Below, in pieces: positions 1 to 4,574 of a DNA stretch of 5,309 nt. The stretch comes from Lactobacillales bacterium (GTDB taxonomy: Bacteria > Bacillota > Bacilli > Lactobacillales > Streptococcaceae). A program made the position numbers and the translations under genes. The notes beneath the pieces were generated by a model. It saw only the letters and a program-made list of their open reading frames with translations. It searched no databases and had not been told where the DNA came from. How positions within the stretch are numbered: position 1 is the stretch's first letter; every line of letters begins with the position of its first letter. Location of the stretch: NCBI GenBank assembly GCA_031257815.1, contig JAIRNX010000038.1, positions 1 through 5,309 of the forward strand. Direction: 5' to 3'.

Positions 1-582
1 GATGCTGCGTATTATGAGAACCTTTTACAGGTTTATCCGGAAAAAGCATTTATTATGTTGGCCGAGTTGGATTTGCAAGAACTTTATAAAAATACGCAAA
101 TTCGTTATCAAGAAAATGAGCAGGCTATTGCAAAATTAAAGGAAAATCAAGCTAAAAAGCGTTATCAATTGGAAGAGCTTCGTATATCGCTTAAGCGCGA
201 GGTTGCTGAGCTGCAAAAAAAAATAGATCATTCTGGAGCAAAAGTTGTTATTGCTGGAACGTTAACAATTGTTTTTGCGAAAACTAGTGAAATTTTATAT
301 GCCGGAATGGATGAAAATTATAAACGTTATATGCCAGCTTATTTAACGTGGTTTGAGACAATTCAAGAAGCCTTTGAACAAGGAGCTCTTACTAGTAATA
401 TGGGAGGAGTAGAAGCTAGCCTAAATGGTGGTTTGTTAAAGTTTAAAAATAACTTTAATCCAACAATAGAGGAATTTATTGGTGAGTTTGATTTACCAGT
501 CAATAAACTTTTTTTTGCCTTAAGTAAGTGGGCATATAATTTGAAAAAACAGCGAAGAAAAAAAGCCACCAATCGGGTTTGA
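1..582 (+). CDS. FemABX-family peptidyltransferase, C-terminal part (5' end outside window)
   Basis: This is the C-terminal 193 residues of an enzyme that uses aminoacyl-tRNA to add cross-bridge amino acids to the peptidoglycan lipid precursor on the cytoplasmic side of the membrane (FemX, MurM/MurN, BppA group). The frame is open from base 1, so the ATG at 55 is probably internal. Visible parts are a charged coiled-coil arm (about residues 27-76 of the fragment), typical of Fem proteins, then the end of the second GNAT-like domain. That domain carries the family signatures AGTLTIVFAKTSEILYAGMD, TSNMGGVEASLNGGLLKFK and NPTIEEFIGEFDLPVN. The basic tail runs KKQRRKKATNRV, and its last residues are read from antisense tRNA sequence because the stop (580-582) lies in the T-loop of the convergent tRNA-Thr gene. 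Family assignment is secure; which amino acid it adds, and hence a gene symbol, cannot be decided here. Confidence 0.93.
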   Translation, partial: DAAYYENLLQVYPEKAFIMLAELDLQELYKNTQIRYQENEQAIAKLKENQAKKRYQLEELRISLKREVAELQKKIDHSGAKVVIAGTLTIVFAKTSEILYAGMDENYKRYMPAYLTWFETIQEAFEQGALTSNMGGVEASLNGGLLKFKNNFNPTIEEFIGEFDLPVNKLFFALSKWAYNLKKQRRKKATNRV

Positions 583-636
583 ACCGACGACCTCTTCCTT
601 ACCATGGAAGTGCTCTACCTGCTGAGCTATGGCGGC
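564..636 (-). tRNA. tRNA-Thr (anticodon GGT)
   Basis: The minus strand folds into a complete cloverleaf of 73 nt. The acceptor stem GCCGCCA/TGGTGGC has one G-U pair, the D arm contains GCTCAGCAGGTAGAGC, the anticodon stem is CTTCC/GGAAG, and the 7-nt loop ATGGTAA gives anticodon GGT (codons ACC and ACU, Thr). The T arm is GTCGG-TTCAAAC-CCGAT. The discriminator base is U and no CCA is encoded, so the 3' end must be added by CCA-adding enzyme. A T-rich trailer follows directly downstream on the minus strand. The last 19 nt overlap the end of the convergent Fem gene. Threonine identity rests on the anticodon and is consistent with the G1-C72, C2-G71 start of the acceptor stem. Confidence 0.96.
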
Positions 637-644
637 ATATAAAT

Positions 645-650
645 AATATA
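645..650 (-). promoter_or_regulatory. Possible -10 box for tRNA-Thr
   Basis: On the minus strand TATATT lies 8 nt before the mature tRNA 5' end, which would allow a very short leader. No convincing -35 box is found at 16-18 bp, so the call is weak. Confidence 0.25.
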
Positions 651-673
651 GCGATTTGCGAAAAGTTAGACAT

Positions 674-695
674 GGATAAATATGTAAGTTTATCC
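674..695. repeat. 7-bp inverted repeat (GGATAAA/TTTATCC) upstream of both promoters
   Basis: GGATAAA (674-680) and TTTATCC (689-695) form a perfect inverted repeat with an 8-nt centre. It sits between the tRNA-Thr gene and the plus-strand promoter at 719-747. It could be an operator for a dimeric regulator, but no specific family is recognised, and an inverted repeat of this length in AT-rich DNA can arise by chance. Confidence 0.3.
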
Positions 696-718
696 GAAAC
701 TTTTATTCTTACTTAATT

Positions 719-747
719 ATGACAAATTTTTTGCAAATTGCTATAAT
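719..747 (+). promoter_or_regulatory. Sigma-A-type promoter, ATGACA-17 bp-TATAAT
   Basis: A -35 box ATGACA (719-724, five of six to TTGACA) and a perfect -10 box TATAAT (742-747) are separated by the ideal 17 bp. Transcription would start near 754 and run toward the LPXTG protein gene, giving a structured leader of about 290 nt. This is the best promoter seen in the window. The -10 region is flanked by two AATTGC direct repeats (735-740, 745-750). Confidence 0.6.
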
Positions 748-779
748 TGCGACTTTTTTGGTGATTTTTTGCCTTTTGT

Positions 780-805
780 AAGAAATTTTGTACTCAAAAT
801 TTCTT
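780..805 (+). terminator. Perfect AT-rich hairpin, possible weak terminator
   Basis: AGAAATTTTG (781-790) and CAAAATTTCT (795-804) form a perfect 10-bp stem with a TACT loop, extended to 11 bp by A780-T805, and T residues follow. It lies about 25 nt after the predicted transcription start. It could stop read-through coming from the Fem gene or prematurely end the leader transcript. The stem is AT-rich and the T-run is short and broken, so terminator activity is uncertain. Confidence 0.35.
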
Positions 806-813
806 TTATCCAG

Positions 814-841
814 TAACCTAGAAGTCGTGCTTCTAGCGTTA
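814..841 (+). promoter_or_regulatory. Leader hairpin 2
   Basis: CTAGAAG (818-824) pairs with CTTCTAG (830-836) around a TCGTG loop. TAAC (814-817) and GTTA (838-841) extend the stem past one bulged C. No U-tract follows, so this is a structural element of the leader and not a terminator. Its function is unknown. Confidence 0.45.
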
Positions 842-852
842 AAAGACTTGCC

Positions 853-906
853 CCCTTCCTTACGATTTGTTCAAGTTTTACTTGATTACAAATCGCAAGA
901 AACGGG
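853..906 (+). promoter_or_regulatory. Leader hairpin 3, long stem (attenuator-like segments 1 and 2)
   Basis: CGATTTGT (863-870) pairs with ACAAATCG (888-895), and inside it TCAAGT (871-876) pairs with ACTTGA (880-885) around a TTT loop with a 2-nt bulge. The stem continues outward with small mismatches (CTT 859-861 with AAG 897-899, TT 856-857 with AA 901-902, then CCC with GGG at 904-906). The 3' arm (890-901) is also perfectly complementary over 12 nt to 928-939, so this hairpin competes with a 2:3 pairing. Confidence 0.5.
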
Positions 907-930
907 AGCCTCAAAATAGCACCATTATTC

Positions 931-966
931 TTGCGATTTTTTCCTTGCTTTAGGAAAAAATTGCAA
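931..966 (+). promoter_or_regulatory. Leader hairpin 4 (attenuator-like segments 3 and 4)
   Basis: TTGCGATTTTTTCCT (931-945) pairs with AGGAAAAAATTGCAA (952-966) in a 15-bp stem with a single G-U pair and a 6-nt loop. Its 5' arm overlaps segment 928-939, which can alternatively pair with the 3' arm of the preceding hairpin. No U-tract follows position 966, so it is not a standard intrinsic terminator on this strand. The rest of 637-1043 holds no gene that I can support beyond the six-codon mini-ORF listed separately. Confidence 0.5.
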
Positions 967-1012
967 CGAATTCTCTTTATATCCTAATTTCCGAGGAGAT
1001 TTATTAAACAAA

Positions 1013-1033
1013 ATGAAGTATTTAATAGAATAA
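1013..1033 (+). other. Possible six-codon leader ORF (MKYLIE-stop)
   Basis: ATG at 1013 opens a six-codon frame ending in TAA (1031-1033), preceded by GAGGAGA (993-999). The 13-nt spacing is longer than ideal. Its stop overlaps the AAGGAG Shine-Dalgarno sequence of the LPXTG gene, an arrangement that permits translational coupling. It may equally be chance. Confidence 0.2.
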
Positions 1034-1043
1034 GGAGATAGAG

Positions 1044-2879
1044 ATGAGACATACAAAAATATATTTATGCTTTTTATTGTTTTTAACAATTCTTGTTATT
1101 CCCTCTTACGCTTCTGGAGATTCATGGGTTGATGGCGATTTAGATAAACTTTTTAATTCTGATAATTCTGGGACTGTCTATAATAAGCTGCGTGGTTTTG
1201 AACTAGAAACCAATAAAATTGGTTTTACCGATCAGAAGCTTCCTGATGCTTATTTTGAGATGATCAAACTTGAAAATCATGACTTTAGTGGAAATATCTT
1301 AACTAATTTTACAGACGATGATCACTTTGTTATTTATCGCAACTCTAACAAAGGAAACGTTCAACAACGCAGTGTTGCAAAAACTAACTCTTCAGGAAAA
1401 TTGACTTTTAATAAATTACATGAAATTTCTTCTAATTTTCCATATAATTATGCATTGTCGCAAATAGGAGAGCCTTCCATTTTTCACTCAAATTCTAAAG
1501 ATGATTTACTTGCTGAAAACAGTAATGCCAATAGTTATATGGATATGATCAACACCAATACCGAGGTGGCTTTTGAAATTGGTTTTTATCTAGTTCATGA
1601 AATCTGGGCTCCAATTGGCGATTTTACTCCAGAAAATTCACAAACACCAATCTTTCGTCGTTATGATAAAACTGACACTGTATGGGTAGTTCATCTTTTT
1701 GTTGATAGCAACGCAAATCCAAAAGCTGAATATAAAGCAGGGAAATTGCGAGAACACAATGTTGAAGATTTTACTTATTATACATTGCAGGAAGAAAAGG
1801 CACTTTCTTCGCTTTCTTTGTCATTGGGTGAAAAAATTACAGCAACTTTAGATAATATCAAGAATACACTACCTCCAAAATATGGGGTTAAAATTACCAA
1901 AAAAAATGAAGATGATAAAGTCATAACTAATACAACAGAGTTTGCTTTAGCCAAAATTCCACAAGCCAATATAGAAAGTTTACGTACTACTTTATTAAAT
2001 GTTCAAAAAGGGCTCGAAACCAATCTGCCAACAGATGAATTTACAATTCAACCTGTGGGAAATCAACAAACAGAAAATGGGATTTTAAACTTTGATACAC
2101 TCGATAAAAATAATATTTATATTATTTATGAGCACAAAGCACCAAGTGGATATCTTTTGGACAAGAAAACAGCTTATCTAGTTTATTTTGATAATAGTGA
2201 AAGTTACACATTAACAAAAAGCAGTGGTGCGCCTATTGTTTTTAAAGGTGAGGTCAAAAGAGATGAAGAAGACGTTGCTGATACATTTATCTTTAAAAAC
2301 ATCCTAGATAGTCAATTCCAACTTCGCCCAGTTCGTTTTATTTTTGTGGATCATGAAGTTGCAGATTTTACTAGCTATCTTCCGCGTTACTACCAAAATA
2401 TGGTCGATGGTGTTGAAACTTGGGAAGAATTTAATATAACTAAATATCTGCAAAGACTAAATGAAAATGCAGAGAAAAAAGGCTATACGTTTGACTCAGA
2501 TAATTCTTATGAAATTAAGGTAAATTCAAATAACTACTCTGTGCCTAATATTAAAAATATCCTCACTTCAACACTAATGAGTGAAGATAACTATATGATT
2601 ATTCATGATGGGATTCCACCAGGTGTTGAAGATTGGGTTGATATCAGTTACACTTGGCTTTCAAAAGAAAATAATCAAGGAGTAACAGAATACTGGCGAG
2701 ATCCAAACTCCTATACCGTAAACATTGATTTTGAAAATAAAGCCCAACTAAATGGTTTTCTTCCTTCAACTGGGAAAATTTTTACAAAACCAATTGTGTT
2801 AATCCTCATAGGAGTAATTGTTACGATCATCGCTCTTTCTATTTATAAATTTGCTTACCTGCGTGACGATGAACTGTAA
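1044..2879 (+). CDS. LPXTG-anchored surface protein with SpaA/Cna_B-like pilin domains
   Basis: This 611-aa protein is exported and predicted to be linked to peptidoglycan by sortase. The ATG at 1044 is preceded by AAGGAG (1032-1037, 6-nt spacing). Residues 1-23 form a signal peptide (cleavage probably after S-Y-A) without a YSIRK motif. Two prealbumin-like E-box signatures are visible: YLVHEIWAP (182-190) and YIIYEHKAPSGY (359-370). In the second domain E363, with K286 or K287 and N419 in FIFKNI, is a plausible intramolecular isopeptide triad (inference). Residues 421-570 match nothing I recognise. The end has FENK, then LPSTG (573-577), a membrane helix (about 583-604) and an unusually acidic tail, RDDEL. 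It resembles a pilin or adhesin, but no class C sortase or partner pilin gene is next to it. It lies 69 nt before oppB on the same strand with no clear terminator between. Binding target and pilus assembly are unproven. Confidence 0.85.
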   Translation: MRHTKIYLCFLLFLTILVIPSYASGDSWVDGDLDKLFNSDNSGTVYNKLRGFELETNKIGFTDQKLPDAYFEMIKLENHDFSGNILTNFTDDDHFVIYRNSNKGNVQQRSVAKTNSSGKLTFNKLHEISSNFPYNYALSQIGEPSIFHSNSKDDLLAENSNANSYMDMINTNTEVAFEIGFYLVHEIWAPIGDFTPENSQTPIFRRYDKTDTVWVVHLFVDSNANPKAEYKAGKLREHNVEDFTYYTLQEEKALSSLSLSLGEKITATLDNIKNTLPPKYGVKITKKNEDDKVITNTTEFALAKIPQANIESLRTTLLNVQKGLETNLPTDEFTIQPVGNQQTENGILNFDTLDKNNIYIIYEHKAPSGYLLDKKTAYLVYFDNSESYTLTKSSGAPIVFKGEVKRDEEDVADTFIFKNILDSQFQLRPVRFIFVDHEVADFTSYLPRYYQNMVDGVETWEEFNITKYLQRLNENAEKKGYTFDSDNSYEIKVNSNNYSVPNIKNILTSTLMSEDNYMIIHDGIPPGVEDWVDISYTWLSKENNQGVTEYWRDPNSYTVNIDFENKAQLNGFLPSTGKIFTKPIVLILIGVIVTIIALSIYKFAYLRDDEL

Positions 2880-2890
2880 TCTTTAGAGTC

Positions 2891-2905
2891 TTAGAACCTG
2901 TTAAC
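2891..2905 (+). repeat. Solo copy of the MITE end (TTA plus terminal repeat)
   Basis: TTAGAACCTGTTAAC here is identical over 15 nt to 4435-4449, which is the TTA target plus left end of the element inserted in oppB. No matching right end is found downstream; TTTTAAC followed by GTAGG (2928-2939) is only a loose resemblance. It may be a remnant of a deleted element or a shared regulatory motif. It lies 43 nt before the oppB start codon. Confidence 0.6.
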
Positions 2906-2914
2906 CAAACTACA

Positions 2915-2920
2915 TATGAT
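2915..2920 (+). promoter_or_regulatory. Possible -10 box for oppB
   Basis: TATGAT matches TATAAT at five of six positions and lies 28 nt before the oppB start. The only hexamers at -35 spacing (TTAGAA at 18 bp, part of the solo element end) match poorly. A separate promoter for the permease genes is therefore only a possibility. Confidence 0.25.
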
Positions 2921-2936
2921 CGTGAAATTTTAACGT

Positions 2937-2942
2937 AGGAGG
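2937..2942 (+). promoter_or_regulatory. oppB ribosome binding site, selects GTG start
   Basis: AGGAGG lies 6 nt before GTG 2949 and 4 nt before the out-of-frame ATG 2947, which is followed at once by TGA. The spacing and the conserved protein start M-K-G-Y-I-L-G-R-L-L support GTG as the true initiation codon. Confidence 0.75.
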
Positions 2943-2948
2943 AAAAAT

Positions 2949-4448
2949 GTGAAAGGCTACATATTAGGACGTTTATTGCGATCATTTATTTCCATTTTTT
3001 TAGTGACGACGCTTACTTATATGATGATTTTTTCATTAATTCCTAGAAGATCTGTTTTTTCTGTTGATCCGATATATTCTTCTAAAATGACGAAAACGCA
3101 AGATGTGCGTATAGATTATGAAGACAGTGTATTTAGTCATATGGGTTATATTGATTATTTGGATTCAAAAGCTTTACAAAACAAAGCAGAACAAGTCGAC
3201 AAATCGGTAAGTGTTGCGATTAATAAAAAAAATAAAAATATCTACAATAAGTGGGCGAAATTACAACGAGACCGTTGGAAGATTAAGCAGTTTCCAACTT
3301 CAAAAAGGTTTTATGCAACGCGGGAAATTCCTCTTTTAGAGCGTGTGGGTCGTTTTTATAGCAGATTAATTCAAATCGATCATCCATGGCGGATCCATGA
3401 TAAAGATAATCCTAATCTAAAGCGAGGTTATAAGATTTCAAATGATAAAATTGGTGGCTTTGCTCTAGTAGGTAGTGGTACAAAATATAAATATCAAGTG
3501 TATTTTGATAAGCATTTTCCTTTTATTCATCAAAATATTGTGCATTTGTATCTAGGAGAGTCCTATCCTAGCTTTTCAGGGTGGGAGGTTATGGATGTAA
3601 TTGCTAATGGTCAAGGACAAACAGTTGCAAGCAAAGTAACTTTTCCTACCGGCAAAAAACAAATTTCACCTATAAATATTCATACAGCGCAGTATCAAAG
3701 TTTAAGTAAAGTAGACAGCATTACTAAAGCAAAATTTGGTAAAGATCCTTATTCTAAGACAGATAATTTTTATCAAGACCCATCGATGCTCAGTATTTCT
3801 TTTAGGATGGGGTTTATTTCATTGGTGATTGTTTATATACTAGGAGTGCCATTAGCAACAGCGATGGCACGTTTTAAGTCAAGTTGGATTGATAAGTTAG
3901 GAACGGGAGTGATCACTTTATTAATTTCAATCCCTTCACTAGCTGTTATTTATTTCTGGCGTTTTGTTGGTTCCTCTTTTTTCGGTTTGCCTGATTTGTT
4001 TTCAACACTTGGAGCACAAAATGTTTATTCTTATATTTTACCGATTATTATTTTAGCGATGATTAATATCACTAATATTGTGATGTGGACGCGCCGTTAT
4101 ATGATTGATCAACAATCAGCTGATTATGTAAAATTTGCGCGTGCAAAAGGATTATCTGAGCGTGAAATTTCTAAAAATCATATCTTGAAAAATGCTATAA
4201 TTCCCATTGTTCAAGGAATTCCGTCGATGATTATTTTAACGATTCAAGGGGCAACAATGACGGAAAATATTTTTGTCGTTCCTGGTATGGGGAAGATGTT
4301 GCCAGATGCAATTATTATTCATAATAACTCAATGGTTGTTGGTTTAGTTTTTCTTTTCACGCTGCTGGCTGTTGCAGGAGTTTTTGTTGGGGATTTATTG
4401 ATGATAATGATTGATCCACGAATTAATTTGCGTGTTAGAACCTGTTAA
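2949..4448 (+). CDS. oppB: Oligopeptide ABC transporter permease OppB, AmiC-type, with MITE-altered C-terminus
   Basis: This is one of two integral membrane subunits of an oligopeptide importer. At 499 aa it has the length of streptococcal AmiC, not of the shorter OppB (about 300 aa). Order: membrane helix 1 (about 8-31), a long extracytoplasmic region (about 32-283) containing YATREIPLLERV, LVGSGTKYKY and FPTGKK, then the BPD_transp_1 core with helices near 284-306, 317-338, 358-380, 420-442 and 464-486. The EAA loop that contacts the ATPase is ARAKGLSEREISKNHILKNA (397-416), and PGMGKML (445-451) is also typical. Translation starts at GTG. The protein should end near DPRINL plus a few residues; here the final codons R-T-C and the stop come from an inserted element at 4438-4557, and the pre-insertion end was K-G-G-K. 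The core is intact, so function is probably kept. OppC follows; no substrate-binding protein gene precedes it. Confidence 0.95.
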   Translation: MKGYILGRLLRSFISIFLVTTLTYMMIFSLIPRRSVFSVDPIYSSKMTKTQDVRIDYEDSVFSHMGYIDYLDSKALQNKAEQVDKSVSVAINKKNKNIYNKWAKLQRDRWKIKQFPTSKRFYATREIPLLERVGRFYSRLIQIDHPWRIHDKDNPNLKRGYKISNDKIGGFALVGSGTKYKYQVYFDKHFPFIHQNIVHLYLGESYPSFSGWEVMDVIANGQGQTVASKVTFPTGKKQISPINIHTAQYQSLSKVDSITKAKFGKDPYSKTDNFYQDPSMLSISFRMGFISLVIVYILGVPLATAMARFKSSWIDKLGTGVITLLISIPSLAVIYFWRFVGSSFFGLPDLFSTLGAQNVYSYILPIIILAMINITNIVMWTRRYMIDQQSADYVKFARAKGLSEREISKNHILKNAIIPIVQGIPSMIILTIQGATMTENIFVVPGMGKMLPDAIIIHNNSMVVGLVFLFTLLAVAGVFVGDLLMIMIDPRINLRVRTC

Positions 4449-4560
4449 CTTATCTCTAGTGAAATGAACCCCGTTTATACAAATTGTTTCAGGCTTTGCT
4501 TGGTTTGTAAGCTGTGTAACGGGACTATTCATCGCTTCGAGACAAGTTAACAGGTTCTTA
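4435..4560. mobile_element. MITE-like element, 120 bp, with 14-bp terminal inverted repeats and TTA target duplication
   Basis: The element proper is 4438-4557. Its ends GAACCTGTTAACTT (4438-4451) and AAGTTAACAGGTTC (4544-4557) are perfect inverted repeats, and it is flanked by TTA on both sides (4435-4437, 4558-4560). The inner arms remain partly complementary (TCTC with GAGA, CCCGTT 4470-4475 with AACGGG 4518-4523, TACAAA 4478-4483 with TTTGTA 4504-4509), so the RNA can fold as one long hairpin. It encodes no protein. A 3-bp TNA-type duplication is known for some IS5-family groups, so mobilisation by such a transposase is plausible but inferred. Deleting 123 bp restores an uninterrupted oppB-oppC junction, which is strong evidence for an insertion. 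Confidence 0.85.
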
Positions 4561-4567
4561 AAGGAGG
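4561..4567 (+). promoter_or_regulatory. oppC ribosome binding site, adjoining the MITE
   Basis: AAGGAGG lies 7 nt before ATG 4575. It begins directly after the right-hand TTA duplication. Before the insertion these bases encoded the last residues of OppB (K-G-G-K). The site survived the insertion intact. Confidence 0.8.
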
Positions 4568-4574
4568 AAAATAA

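Noticed and set aside
363..605. 80-aa open frame on the minus strand
   Set aside because: It lies antisense to the conserved Fem coding sequence and runs across the tRNA gene; no ribosome binding site and no recognisable protein.
754..1043. T-box or known riboswitch in the leader
   Set aside because: No T-box GGTGG-type sequence, no TPP, preQ1, SAM or other consensus core could be found; the pairing pattern alone does not identify a class.
1778..1969. 63-aa open frame on the minus strand
   Set aside because: Antisense to the LPXTG protein gene, short, without a ribosome binding site or family features.
564..2905. Integrated genomic island using tRNA-Thr as attachment site
   Set aside because: No second copy of the tRNA 3' end, no integrase and no phage genes are present in the window.
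2880..2948. Intrinsic terminator after the LPXTG gene
   Set aside because: No GC-rich stem followed by a T-run; the only complementarity is a weak GTTAA/TTAAC pair.
4435..4560. Rho-independent terminator for oppB instead of a mobile element
   Set aside because: The hairpin is long and has no U-tract after it; flanking TTA duplications, the distant 15-nt match and the clean empty-site reconstruction fit an insertion better.
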